The notes: generated by a model not told the origin, from the sequence alone. 64,000 bases of DNA from Dastarcus helophoroides (GCA_028583605.1 CM053326.1:14548587-14612586); one strand, 5' to 3'; positions 22,369 to 34,899 are shown, counted from the first letter of the stretch. A program made the numbers and translations.

Positions 22369-22495
22369 TCGTGGGGAGTACAATAAGCAAAAGCTTCAGT
22401 GCTGCAGGGATAACCGACCCCATAGGAATAGTGATAGTAAATAAGATTCCCTGTGTGTAATTAGCTTAGCAGTAGTCTGAAAAACTATTATTATT

Positions 22496-25400
22496 TTAAA
22501 TGCGTAACATAAATAAAGGGATTTATGACATGTACGACTTTACTTGGCAATCAACTGAGGGGCTTTATTAAATTATTACCAAAAAAAAAATAACGTGTAT
22601 GTGTCACGTCAGACAACGGCAAAAATAATGGGCTTATTGCGGAAAGATTGTGCAGTTTAACTGAAGAGCAGTGGGTTATGATATGATATTTCGAAGCGTG
22701 AGACGGAATAAGGCTTCCTTTTTACGGAGGGTATGAAGGAAATCACAAGGAAACCCCACAACTCTCTGAGATCAGGTTATTAGATCAATTCCTTCGACTG
22801 AATATTGTCAAAATGTGCCTCTAATAATTTAATTTTATACTCGTACTGTTCAATAGATCCCCTACTGCAATAAAGCTATTTCGGATCGTCCGGAAAAGAG
22901 CTCCAAGAAAAAGTTTTGATGTAGCTTTAGGTCCTTATTTAATTTTGTCCTGTATTGACCCACTTATTAGATTTTCCTGGTTGCTTGTAAAGTTATGCCT
23001 CATAGAAACTTGCTTTGTATTTACATAATAGTAGCTTTTTTTGTTTACTTGCATATTTCCGTTAAAATTATTAATTGCATTAAGGAACTTGTTGCAGCAT
23101 AACGCAATTTTAACGCGACTGTTTTATTAAACCCATGTTGCGTCTCATAAAAATATTATCCTACCAAAAAATGCAATCTAGTTCTTCTTTCTAGCCAAAT
23201 CACCCGACGTGACTCGTGAGACTTTCATTTGTGGGAACGATTAGATAATTTGGTTAGTCAAACTGTGCCTCCAACCATAGGCGTACCTAGAATAGGGCAA
23301 GGTAGGGCTCTTTTCCCCCTGGCTTATGCAGTTAAATGAAAATTTATATTCAACTGAGAAAACTTTGTATAAAAAATTCCCATTCGATGAAATTCGTCCT
23401 TTTTTAAGCTTTCTAAGCGTCTTTTTGCATACATTTCTTTCGAAATTTCCCAAACTTCCTAAAATTTCATATCTTTCATCAGAATCCGACTTTAGTCAAA
23501 ATTTTAAATTCGTACCTCAAAATTCATCGTTTTATTTTTCAAAATTCTACCATTTTTAAAAATTTGTTTTTTGCGGAAACTTCGGTTTTTCTTTAAATTT
23601 TGATTTTCTGTGCATTTTGACTTGTTTATCGAGATTTAGCTTTTAGCTTTTTCCTCTAAATTTGATTCATTTTTGGATAAAAATATGTATCTGGAATTTT
23701 TGTTAATGACTTGTTGTAAGAATATAAAAGGTCCGAGAAAATTTTCCCTGGAATGGTTTATAATTGAAATACAACTTGATTCTCAAAATGCCGACGTTTA
23801 TCTCAATATTGGGCATTTTCTGACTTAAGGTGGGGCAGATCACAGCGCATGTCTGCCTCTGATTCAAGTGGTCAGGAGAAAATTCTAGAAATTACATTTT
23901 TCTCAAAAGTTGTCCTTTTTCAAAATTTCGACAAAATTTGACTCTCTCTGGAGAATTTCGAGTGTTTACTAAATTTTGACTTTCTTCTCAAAATTTCGGT
24001 CTTTTTTTTAATTTTTCAAGGGAAAACATCAAATTTTTCAGAAAAAACCAATTTAAAAAACCAAAATTTGACCTATTCCTAAATTCAACCGTTTTTGAAA
24101 TATTGTTAGTTAAAAATCGTTAATATGGTGCACATTTTCGTCTACGCAAGACGGTAGGTTCACTTAATTTTTTGTACAGTTTTATATTTGGCCATGGTAA
24201 CACTAAACAAATGACTGCCTTGTTAAAATTGTAAAAATAAATGTTTTGAAAATGTTAAGAGAATATGGATACTTTACATAGTGGCAAAAAAGTCCAATTT
24301 GACGATTTTCAGCTGAGTTTGGGACTGTGATGTATTACATAAAATATGTGTAGAATTTTCAGGAGAGTTCGAAAATAGAAAAATAATTAGGATGTTCCAT
24401 TTAAAAAGCCAAAATTTACTTTAATTGTGAAAAAACGCCTCCATATGGCAAACTTATATCAAATAAAAATCTAAGCGGTTCTAGAAACTTTTAAATCCAA
24501 CATTTCTTCATATGTATTAAATTTAGAAAGGAGGGTTCATTTATAACTACTCTGTACCTTTGTACTGAAACTTTTTTGTTATCAAAATATTTGTGGGCTC
24601 ACCCTATTAATGACTTACTCTGTATAGAACCAACTAGCTTAAATTTTTGGTTTTACCAACAAATTTTTATTTGTTTTTATTCATCAATTCAGAGCGAAAA
24701 CTAATTATAAATAACTCAGAATTAGTAAACTTTTTGTCCCAACAGAATCTACTTGTGGCTTACGGTTTTGACAAACTGAAAGCTATCTTTTTCTCTTTTG
24801 ACGTAGATATTTATCAATAATTTTCTTTGTAAAGCTAAACAAATATTACTTTTATATGGGGTCACCCTTTCATTTATGTACTCATTTGTTGAGTTTTTGC
24901 ACTTCACGCTCGCTCTATATTACATTTCAAATGCATTGTCATTTGTTTACCTTTCTATGGTCAAATACAATATCTACAGCCATATACATTGTCAATATAT
25001 GCTTTGTATTGGTTAATCGTATACTAATACGCTACGTCTGAAGTGGATGAAGGTTAAAAAAACAATTCAGGAAATTTTAGACAAACGCTAAATTACAGCA
25101 GAATACAATACCAAACAAAACCTTATTTCTAATAGGATAGATTAAGACCACCAAATATATCTTCCATTCTAAAACGCTTGTGTGAAAGGAGCAATAATCA
25201 CTTTACTTTTAAGAAAATAACAAGCAAATTGTGAAAAGCATCGTTTCCGGCTTTTAGGATTAGGAGGGCATTTGTTTGTTCTCATACACTCCCAAAGATT
25301 TTTCTATCTAAAGATCCAGGGATAAAACTTAAAATGGCCCTTTTTTACTTGAAAGGATGGTGTTAGGAAAGTCTTTTGTTTATCTTTATTGACTTATATG

Positions 25401-26009
25401 CGAGTTTTCTGTGTGGAAAGAAGGGAAAAGCATTTTCTCAGAAAGCTGCGATAAGCAGAGTTTGTAAAACATTGGCATTTTACATGTTAAGGAATGATGT
25501 CTAAATTAATTTATATTTGGCAAAATCGAAATTTTCTGTTGTTGTCGAAAACATACTGGGCAGGCAGAAAGTTTTACGTTATGAACAAATATTATTTTTT
25601 ATCTACATTGAGAATTTTAATCCTAGAAAAAAGTGATTTTGATTTCAGAAAGTTTATGAAAACTCTTAGAGGTATACTAAATTGTTATTGTCTTTTATGC
25701 CCAAATATGATTTAAATTAGGTACGTAGCATTGTTAACTTTGTAGTTTTTAAAAATACAAAATTGGTTAGATTAGCAAACTGGTTAGTACGATTTTATCG
25801 CTGGTTAAGTTGACGTCATAGAAAAAACAATGAGCATGGCGTTTTTAAGATTTTTAATAAAGATACAATTTTTTAAACGGAATACCCTTTCTATTTTAGG
25901 TTGTTATGAAATTATTAATACATCATACATTATAATAAATCAAAAATTAATGTGAAATTAGCTTAGTAGACCATGAAAACAAATATCAATAATTTAATTG
26001 CATGTCTTA
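22496..26009. other. AT-rich spacer with degenerate T/A-run repeats
   Basis: No gene recognised. From about 23380 to 24120 the sequence is a loose repetition of TTTTCAAAATTTCG-like words (for example CTCAAAATTTCGGTC and CAAAATTTCGACAAAATTT), which reads as a highly degenerate minisatellite. Near 24380-24630 an AGGATGTTCCATTTAAAAAG block and a CACCCTATTAATGACTTACTCTGTA block recall the TACAGGG-type repeat ends. Confidence 0.5.
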
Positions 26010-26449
26010 GGGTGGGTTTAGATTAGAGACTTATTTCATGATAGAAATCTCAGGTACCTGAGACTAAATTTCCTTGCCCGTTTACACTATGACACAAATA
26101 TAGCTGCATAAAATTGCTGACACTTCTAGCTGAGATAAAGTGTCGATATAAAATGTCTTTGCTACTTTAAATAACCATGTGTCTAATTACTTACATAGAA
26201 TAGCATTTCAATGTTATAAGTGATATACAATAGGTAATCGCATGAAATATCTCGAGAGAAAGTAGACGACTTTAACTTCTGAGATATATGTCAGACACTG
26301 GTTGAAATTTGTGTCGACACTTTATGTCGAGCAATTGATCTTAGCTGTGTGATTAGTCTCAGATAGCTTCTCTCGGGATGGTTTACACATGATATATTAT
26401 TATGTCAGAGAAAAATGTGCGAAATAAAGTGTCTAACGTAAACGCACCC
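26010..26449. mobile_element. Harbinger-like MITE (TTA target duplication)
   Basis: The ends GGGTGGGTTTAGATTAGAGAC and, inverted, GGGTGCGTTTACGTTAGACAC are imperfect inverted repeats of about 30 bp, flanked by TTA at 26007-26009 and 26450-26452. PIF/Harbinger elements make 3-bp TWA duplications. The 440-bp interior has no ORF but has further inverted pieces such as GTGTCGA/TCGACAC. Confidence 0.6.
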
Positions 26450-26452
26450 TTA

Positions 26453-27201
26453 GGAATATTAGAATAAGTATTAATAAACAGGTAACGTTATTTAAAATTT
26501 AATCATAATAAAAATCTGCCTTTTTGGAACCGCTAAATTCGCCTTCAAAAGTTGTTTGAAAATGTCTCCCCTTCTAAATACATTTTTCAGGTCATATCAG
26601 GACAGCATAAATACTTTTTAAGTTAATTCTGCCACCTATTGCATTAACTTCTTCTGGAATTCCTACATTTCTTAGGTTATCTGCGTTATCATCTCGCTTT
26701 GTTTCCATTAGTTCCAATCCATATGTCACAGAAGATTACTGATTTCCCTGTAAAATTATGCCTACTAAATAAATCCAATTCATCTAAGAAATTATTATGT
26801 ACGATGTTGTGCTTCAATTCCACATATGTTTCATCAGGCAGGGAAACTATAAATAAAAGGTTCAAATATTCCAACTGAAATTACCTGCCATCATACGTTA
26901 AGACTAAAACTAATTTCTGGACCTCATAGCTCTGTTATTATTCATCTGAGGAAAAATTATCCTAATTATTTTTATTCTAAATTTAATTACCTTTCACAGG
27001 AATATAAAATACACAGGATCTTTCGGTAAAAAATTGTAACTTTGTCAAAAATCTCAAAAACGCGATGTTTATTTATTTTTTACAAGATTCCATCTTAATC
27101 AGCGTCAAAAACTGTACTAGTTTACTAGTTTAACAAATGTTGTATCTTTAATAATAACAAAGTTAGCAATGCTGCGCCCTTTTTTTTTAGCTCAATCTGT
27201 A
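26453..27201. other. AT-rich spacer
   Basis: Nothing recognisable. A minus-strand open frame of 61 codons at 26689-26874 has no known motif. Confidence 0.5.
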
Positions 27202-27611
27202 TACAGGTGTCCGCAAATTTCACTGGCAACGCTTAGCCGTAGATTCAGGACAATAAATAAATACAATTTACAAGTAAAAATTCAACAAAAAGTTTTTAGT
27301 TTTCGAGTTATAGGATGTCAAAGTTGTCAAGAAAATAAATATTTTAATTATAACTCTTTAACCCTTTACCGATAGTGTCAACATTTGAAATATAAAATTT
27401 AGGCCGTTGAGGCTTATCATTTTTCAGTACCTTAGTGAAAGTGATATATTGGGTGGTAGTTATAATTGAAATTATTTTTTTTTGACAACTTTGACAGCTT
27501 ATAACTTGAAAACTAAAAAGTTTTTATTAAACTTTTTTTCGGTAACTCGTATTTATTTATTGTCCTGAATCTACTATTAAGCGTTGTCGGTGAAATTCGA
27601 GGACCCCTATA
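27202..27611. mobile_element. Short foldback repeat
   Basis: The left side, TACAGGTGTCCGCAAATTTC then GTAGATTCAGGACAATAAAT, is the inverse of the right side, ATTTATTGTCCTGAATCTAC then GAAATTCGAGGACCCCTATA. Arms of about 180 bp surround a centre near 27400. No coding capacity. Confidence 0.65.
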
Positions 27612-29629
27612 TAGCGAGTTCGACTGCACATGGGATAACATGTCTATCTTCGTTACTAGCGGAGATAATAAACCGGTTAAATGGGCAAAGTAATATGGGA
27701 TATTACACTTATGAACATGGGATTGAGAAAATTGAATAAGGGCTTGTTTAGATTAAAAGTAAAAAGCCCCTGTCCTTTATCCCCTCATTACAGTGATAAC
27801 CTTTCACTGGCTTAAATGTGCATACAGTGTCTCACATTTAAAGTCGGACACTGTAAATTACGTGTAAAAAACGCGTTCAGAAATTGGTAATAGTGAAATA
27901 TGCGAAAGATAATAATTAGAGACTGGATTTTAGGCAGAATGAAATGAAGTAACACGATGTAACGTGAACAAAACGTTAAACTAGGCAAAAACGAACAACT
28001 AAAAACGGCATTAAAAAGATAAAATACTGTTAAAAAGATACTAGAAGGTCAAAACTGCAATTACCAAGATTACCGGGACCGTAGTCAGAAATGTTACAAA
28101 AGAAGTTTAAAATTTATAACTAAAACTACTCTTAAAAGGAATAATATTGAAAATACAAACCGCATTCTAAGAAAAATGTCGAAATTTCGAAATAATTCAA
28201 AGTTTATAAGAAATTTTGAAAGGTGAAAATTTCACAATTAGTATATGTGAGACCAAAAGCTCCACCAAAGGAATAAATTTTGAGTTTTTAAGAGAGCAAT
28301 TAGGAAATAAAGTAAAAATTGAAATCGAATTTTTGACAAGAAAATTCGAAAGTTTGTATTAACATACCTATATATTTTTCTGAACTTTCCAGTTTACAAT
28401 TGAAATTTGTTACAAGAGTGAAAATAAGAATTACGAAAGGAAAGTCCTTATTTAAAAATAAACCGAAAAATGTATAACTGTTTAAATTAAAAATTTCCAA
28501 AGTCAAAACATTGACATTTCAAAACAAAATCAAAATCCGTTAGCCAAAATTAAGGGTTCAATTTTAAGAAAAAAGAAAATTCGATAAAAAACAGTAATGT
28601 AAAGAAGTGTAATTTTAAATTTAGCTAGGAATTTTCTAGAAAATTTGATGAGGGAAAGCAGCCGCGATAGTGAATCAAACGTCAGGAAAGCGCTCCAGAA
28701 ATTTCGTCAAACGATAAGCCCTATCTCCTCGATCCTTCTAGAACCCGAAACGGGATCTGTAAATAAGGCGGTCCGGTCGACTTTTCCTCAGTTAGGAGTT
28801 CAGTTCAGAAAGTGGTTACAGTCCACGAAGTGTTAATCATTTTCGATATCTCAATAAAAAAAAACCCTTCGTATTGAAATTGAATAATAAATGAACATTT
28901 CTAGAATAAGCCTAACAATTGAAATTTTAACATAATAATTAAAGGTTAAAAATCTGAATTTTTAGTTAAAGACGTTTCAAAATTATTTCTATTATTAGTT
29001 TTTAAGGTTTCATGTCAAAATGAAAAAAAAAAAACATCAGTTTTTGAGTACAGAATCAAATATTTCGAGAAGAAAGTAAACATTTCAAGATTAAAGTAAA
29101 AGTTTCAAAATTAAAAGGCTAATATTTCAAGTTTTGATTTAGAATTTTGCGAATAAAGTTGAAAGTTTGTGATTAAGGTCGAAATTTTGAGAAACCTTGT
29201 CAAGATTAAGAAGTGTTCTTTGAAAATTTTAAAATAAAATTAAATTTAGGTTATACTGAGGATATTTAGAAGAAGCATATTTATTTTTAAATAAAGAAAT
29301 TCTTAACATTTCAAGTTTATTCTTAAATTTTGTAATACTTTATTTAAACTCAAATATTTGATTTTCTTCCCGAAGATCCCGTTTAAAGCTTACATTTTTT
29401 TAAAAAAAGTCTTAACTTTGAGATTAAAAGCCGAAAATTTGAGAAAAAAGTCAATGTTTTAAGGTTAATCTTGAATTTCTTGGAAAGCATACAATTTTAC
29501 AAATATTTAAAATCGACACAATTTATACTTATGAGCGAGCAGCTAGATCTTCTAGACACACCCATAATTGAAGGTTTGGATGAGACGGAATATTCGTAGG
29601 AGTCTGTGATCCATGGAGCTTGTTAGCAT
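27612..29629. other. AT-rich spacer with degenerate A/T-run repeats
   Basis: No gene recognised. From about 28090 to 29510 the text is built of AAAATTTCGAA-, AAATTTTGAG- and TTAAAGTC-like words in loose repetition, the complementary flavour of 23380-24120. It is too divergent for me to define a unit by eye. Confidence 0.5.
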
Positions 29630-29767
29630 AACAAGGGCTAAACAAACTACCGGTATAACCGCCAACGACGCTGAAAAGCGAAATTAGGTCCGGTCATAGC
29701 AAATATTAATAGAAACATTGTAAAATGTTTTTATCTCGTGTTGCATTTTTGTTAATAGAGTTTATTA
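29630..29767 (+). repeat. Dispersed repeat, copy B (left part)
   Basis: It matches 1-140 throughout (GGTATAACCGCC, GGTCCGG, AGCAAATATT, TTTATTAGTTAT). The copy resumes at 33692 after a hAT insertion. Confidence 0.6.
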
Positions 29768-29775
29768 GTTATAAG
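29768..29775 (+). repeat. hAT target site duplication, left (GTTATAAG)
   Basis: It pairs with GTTATGAG at 33684-33691 (7 of 8 match). The uninterrupted repeat at 1-180 has GTTATGAA here. Confidence 0.8.
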
Positions 29776-29911
29776 CAGGGCCCGGATTTTATGACATTAC
29801 ATAAAGAATATGTAAAAGCATATTTTGGCTGATTTTTGTTCTGGAGGCATAATTTATAGAATTTTAAAATGAACTCTTATTTTAGGAATTTTACCTGCGT
29901 AACTTAAATTC

Positions 29912-31655
29912 AAGAAGAAGACAATAAGAAAAGGAAAAGAAAAGAAATGGACGACTATAACAAGCAAAGAAGGCGCGTTGCTAAAAGATGAGAATTTAAT
30001 TATGAACAGATGGAAAGAATACTTTTACGAACTATTAAATCCATTGGAAACAGAGACACAAGAAGGCAAAGAAGTAACAACAAATGACACAATAGCAGAT
30101 GAAGAAAATGAAGTACTTACGATAGAGGAAGTTGAAGAAGCAATCAAGGCAACAAAATGTGGAAAAGCACCCGGACATGATGGAATAATACCAGATATGA
30201 TTAAACACATGGGGAAGAAAGGTGTAAAACTTCTGTACAACATTTGTAATAAGGCATGGATAAAAGGAAACGTACCTAAAGATCGGGGAATAGGTGTTAT
30301 TATGCCCATATATAAAAAGGGAGATAGAAAACAATGCCAAATTTATCGAGGTATAACTTTATTGAGCACGATAGCAAAGATATATGAAAGGGTATTAGCA
30401 AACAGGCAAACAGTGTATCCCAAAGTGGATTTAGAAGAGGCCATAGTATACAGGACCATATATTCACGATGAAACAACTTACGGATAAAATATTAAGACA
30501 ACGGAGAGAGGCATATCTAGCGTTCATTGATCTTGAAAAGGCTTTTGACAGAGCACCCAGAAAAGAAATATGGATAAGTTTGGAACAACGAGGAGTCAGC
30601 CGAAAATTAATTGCTGGAATAAAAAGCATATATAAGGAAAATGCAAATTACGTCAGAACGCGAAATATGCAGTCTTCTACTTTCTACACAAGAGATGGTT
30701 TACGACAGGGAGGAGTACTTAGCCCATTACTATTCATTATCCTGATAGATGACATACTCAAACAAACATGTACTAAAACAACAGGCCTACAAGTAGGATA
30801 CTACAATCTACAAAAAGTCTGTATAAAAGAATGTGCGTTTGCAGATGATATAGTAATAATGGCCAATTCACCCGAAGACCTACAAACTAACTTAGAAATA
30901 TGGAAAGATGCTCTAGAATCTAAACAAATGAAAATAAATGTCAATAAAACAAAAGTAATGGCGATAACAGAAGATGAAAATAAAAAAATAAATATACGAT
31001 TGGAAAATAAGGATATACAGCAGGTCAAGGAATTCAAATATTTAGGAGTAATAATAGATAATAAAGGAAATCAGGATAGGGACATCAATGAACACATAGA
31101 GAAAGCACTTAAAGCATATTACAGTATGTGTGCAACCATAGTCAAGAAGAAAGAAATATCCAAAAATACGAAAATGTTGGTATACAAGGCTATCTTCCAG
31201 CCTATACTATTATTTGGAAGTAAAACCTGGGTTTTAACGGAGAGAATGAAAAGCCGGATACAAGCAGTCGAGATGAAGTTCTTAAGAGCGATAAAGGGAA
31301 TAAGTACAAGAGATCGAATAAGAAATCAAAAATAGAGGGAAGAACTGGATGCTAAGCCAGTATTATAAATTGTCGAAGAAAAACAATTAGGTTGGTGGGG
31401 ACATATACAAAGGATGAAAGATAACATGCAAGTAAAGAAAATATGGGAAGCAAGAACATCGGACCGGAGACGTAGAGGCAGACCTAAAGAAAGATGGGGT
31501 GATATCATTGATAAATTAATCAGAAAGAGACAATTAAACCTAAACGAAGCAAAAATTTTAGCGCTAAACAAAAAGGAATGGAAAAAAATTTGTGAATGAA
31601 ATAGAGAATACCAATCCCGACACCTTACGGTATAAGGGAATTGATTATATATATA
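29912..31655 (+). mobile_element. 5'-truncated RTE-like LINE nested in hAT
   Basis: It is flanked by perfect 12-bp duplications TAACTTAAATTC (29900-29911 and 31656-31667). It begins inside the RT-proximal part and ends after a short 3' region with an (AT)n stretch at about 31645-31655. It carries the C-terminal HIQRM..RRRGRPKERW block typical of RTE-type ORFs. This is the youngest insertion of the nest. Confidence 0.82.
29978..31599 (+). pseudogene. RTE-like LINE reverse transcriptase
   Basis: Three open pieces (29978-30472, 30469-31335, 31414-31599) form one protein with a frameshift near 30470 and a stop at 31333. Motifs in order are KAPGHDGIIPDM (about 30162), RGITLLSTIAKIYERVLANR (about 30347), YLAFIDLEKAFDRAPR (first catalytic Asp, about 30512), GLRQGGVLSPLLFIILIDD (about 30700), CAFADDIVIMANS (catalytic FADD, about 30834), NKTKVM and FKYLGVIIDNKGN. 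The C-terminus reads LGWWGHIQRM, then RRRGRPKERWGDIIDKLI. FADD together with the WGHIQRM..RGRPKERW tail suggests the RTE group; a related clade cannot be excluded by eye. The N-terminal endonuclease was lost by 5' truncation. Confidence 0.8.
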
Positions 31656-31867
31656 TAACTTAAATTCTCAATAAGAGAAAGTATATACACTCCTAGTAGG
31701 GTATTACTGGGGATAACCCATTACCCCCGCCCTTAGGCAATGGCCCATTAGTAGGACACTTAGCATTAAGTACGTCATTTTTCTGATAAGTAGGCCTACT
31801 AATAAGTAATTTTATATTAGATATTCCGTTTATTTCTCTATTTCTAACCAATAACAGCAAAAATCAA

Positions 31868-33425
31868 AATGCGGAAGGAATGCCTTTCCTTAAAAGTAAA
31901 ATTAAATAACTACGTGAAGAGTTTTCCAAATTTTAGTACCGACGGAGAGATATTGTTCTGTAAAGTATGCGAAATTAAAGTGACAGCAAACAAGATTTAA
32001 CCAATTAAAGCAGCACCTACAAACAGCAAAACATTTACGGTCGATGAAACGTAACGCGAGCATATCGTCTAAAAAATCTCAGTTGTTGTTGCTTCCTTCA
32101 GGTAACTTTGTTTTTATCAATGTCTATATTTAAGGAAATTAATCTATTAATTTGTTTTAGTCATAGTAAACGAAGAACTTTCATCGGGGAAATCATTCAA
32201 TAAGAAATTATGCGCAGCTTTTATATCCGCTGATACACCCTTGCAGAAATTGGAGAATGAACATTTTCGCAAATTTTTACAAGATTTGGCTAGCGAAAAA
32301 ACTTCTCAAACAATACCATCTTGCTCTACATTAAGAAAAAATTATATTAGGCACATTAGAACTGTTGCGTCAAGAGTGTAAGGACAAGTATTTGTGGGTT
32401 TCTTTAGATGAAACAACAGATAGTGAATAACGGCATGTAGCAAATTTTGTAGTTGGTACTTTAGATGAAAATGCGTGCGGAAAACCATTTTTGTTAAGCA
32501 TGGATGTGCTAGAAAACGTCAATCATGCTACAATTTCGGGATATTTTAATAACGCTTTGCAAATTTTATGGCCTCATGGAATCCAGTATGACAAAATTTT
32601 ACACGTGTGCACTGATGCAGCCCCATATATGAAGAAGTCTGTGACCGGCTTGTCGGTATTATTTCCCAAAATGATCCATACGACTTGTTTCGCTTATGGT
32701 CTACACCGATTGGCTGAATTTATAAGATATCAACATCCTTGCGTCAATCAATTAAGAGCAAGTGGGAAAAATTTTTTTTGAAAGCGCCACATAGAAAAAC
32801 TTACTTTCGAAACAAAGTTAACATTCCTTTACCGCCGTCGCCCACTGTGACAAGATGGGGCACGTGGCTCGAGGCAGCTATTTACTATGCGGACAATTTT
32901 GAAGATTTTAAACAAGTGGTCAATGCTTTTGATAAGGAAGAAGCTCAATCAATAGAGGAATGTCAACTGGTGATTAACACACCAGGGCTTTTCCAATCTC
33001 TCATTTTTATAAAATCAAACTTTTCATGTTTGATAGGTGCCCTTATACAACTACAAAGTCAGGGAATAAATCTTGGTACAAGTATATCTGTCATTAAAAA
33101 CATCAAAAGTAAACTTTTAAATCTAAACAATTAAAACTATTTGGAAAAATTTGATATGATTTTTAATAAAAGTGCAAGGTATAAAACGTTGAGAGAGTAT
33201 AGTTGTGTGTTTAAAACAGGAAAGTGTTCTGAAGATGCCATTAATGAAAATCATTCCATTAAAGAAATTTTACAATATCAGTATGTACCGGTAACGTCTT
33301 GTGACGTTGAAAGAACTTTTTCAGAATACAAGCAAATTTTCAAAGATAATAGGAGGTCGTTTCTTTTTGAAAACTTAAAACAATGGTGCATAATTAAATG
33401 TAATAGCGCGAACACCTTAATGTAG
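31868..33425 (+). pseudogene. hAT transposase, frameshifted
   Basis: The N-terminus is a BED-like finger: FCKVC (about 31950), then, after a frame change, QLKQHLQTAKHL with the two histidines. A 59-bp intron may lie at 32102-32160 (CAG/GTAACT ... TTTTAG). STLRKNYIRHI follows, then WVSLDETTDSE (first catalytic Asp, about 32393, with a stop right after). From 32491 the frame is open: THISGYF-like text, HVCTDAAPYMKKSV (second catalytic Asp, about 32606) and MIHTTCFAYGLHRLAE. A frameshift near 32750 leads to PPSPTVTRWGTWLEAAIYY. The C-terminal dimerisation region is VPVTSCDVERTFSEYKQIF (about 33287) and ends at 33425. The layout matches hAT transposases; at least four lesions make it inactive. 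Confidence 0.85.
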
Positions 33426-33683
33426 TTAATAAATAGAATGCATGTTATGGGTATTTAAGATATTTAATTAATTTTTAATTATTTATTTTATTAATTTTAA
33501 GGAATTAGTAAAATATATTGAATATGTCAATGATAATGTTAATGAGTGACATAATAATCAATATTTTTTTAGATACTTGGAACTATTTTTTTAAGGAATA
33601 TTTTATGGGAATATTTTTCATTTTTTTAGAGCATAAAAGAATCATATTTTTGAAGTTTGTTAGAGAATAAAATCCGAGCCCTG

Positions 33684-33691
33684 GTTATGAG
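33684..33691 (+). repeat. hAT target site duplication, right (GTTATGAG)
   Basis: Right partner of 29768-29775. Confidence 0.8.
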
Positions 33692-34899
33692 TATTGAAGA
33701 ATTTCACAAAGGGTTAAAAATGTCAATTACCATACAACTGTTAATTTGCTCTCTGCCTAGTCGAATCTAGATACCACTTCATGTCATGTTGACAGAACTA
33801 GGAGCGTATTTTGAACTCCAGTTTTTCTGCCTCTTAGAGGAATTTTTAAACCTATTTTGCACCATCATTGGCGAATGAATGATATCATTCGGCCCTTGTA
33901 GAAGATTCAACACCTGTCTGCTACATACAGGCATATTCATATATGTATTATCCATACTGTTATTTATCCATGTTAGATATTTTATTCTTTTTGTCTTTTT
34001 CAAATATTTTTACTCTTAATTTAATTAAATTCATAATACGCGTGACTGTAAAGCATTGCCGTTTGAACGTTAAAATATAATGTTGAAAATTATGAGTGAA
34101 TAAGCTGCACCAGATACGTCAAAGCATAACAAAAGATAAAAAGAATTTGCCCTTATTAAGGTATAATAGGTAAGAGTGGGCAACAATTTTATGAAGACGA
34201 ATTGAATATTTTCTTTTATTTAAATTTTCACAACCACCTGGGGGCTGGAAGAAAAGAAACGCTTTTGAAAATTTCAAAGTATTTATTTAAATCGCCGTTG
34301 AAGAAGTTAAGTGGATTATTTCTCCTTTAATAAACGCATTCAGCCATTCTTCTGCCATTGTCATGTTAAGTTGGGTATTACGATAATATAAATACCCTGT
34401 AATAAGAACTTTTCAACTTTAAATCCTTCAAAAGTATGTTACGAAATATAAGAAACTTCATTCTACCAAAAATTACTCACCAAGTATCATTGATTACTTT
34501 GTCCCAACCAATGCTTTTAACAAAATAAATTAACTTTTCATACATTTGTATTTTTATAATAAAATAAATAATAATTTAAAATAATAAGCAAGATACACAA
34601 TAATTTAACCGTTAGTGGCAGCATGTAAATTAGTGTTGATAGATAAATTATTCTCTGATGAATTATTTTATGTACCGATGGTAATAAAAGTGTAATACAA
34701 TTTATGTCGTTTGAGCATAACAGGGTTGTTAAATTAGTGACATAAACAAAAATAAAACAGAACAAACTTGTAGATATCTAATTCAGAAGTATTTTAAAGA
34801 TTTAAACACACCTATAATCTAATTCTAATATTGACTATAAGCTGTAATATAGTGAAATCAATATATTTTAGAGAAAAATAATAATTATTAACTTAAATT
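33692..34899. other. End of repeat copy B, then AT-rich spacer
   Basis: From 33692 to about 33730 the dispersed repeat continues (TATTGAAGAATTTCAC then AAGGGTTAAA). Beyond that I see no gene or repeat. Confidence 0.5.

Larger units (their letters stand above)
18300..22495 (+). mobile_element. I/R1-group LINE remnant (APE, RT, RNase H)
   Basis: Order on the plus strand: apurinic endonuclease (18553-19200), reverse transcriptase (about 19850-20650), RNase H (about 21050-21420) and a C-terminal Cys/His finger (22153-22368). All are broken by frameshifts and stops. An AT-rich insertion of about 500 bp separates the RNase H side from the finger. No separate gag-like ORF1 is visible, so the element is 5'-truncated or its ORF1 has decayed. 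An APE and RT with RNase H fits the I/R1/LOA side of the LINE tree; the exact clade is not determined. Confidence 0.75.
29776..33683 (+). mobile_element. hAT element with dead transposase, split by an RTE-like LINE
   Basis: Terminal inverted repeats CAGGGCCCGGATTTTAT (29776-29792) and ATAAAATCCGAGCCCTG (33667-33683) differ at one position. An 8-bp target duplication and a BED-finger/hAT transposase inside establish the superfamily. Subtracting the nested LINE (29912-31655, plus its duplicated 12 bp), the element is about 2.15 kb. Both ends survive, but the transposase has stops and frameshifts. Confidence 0.88.
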
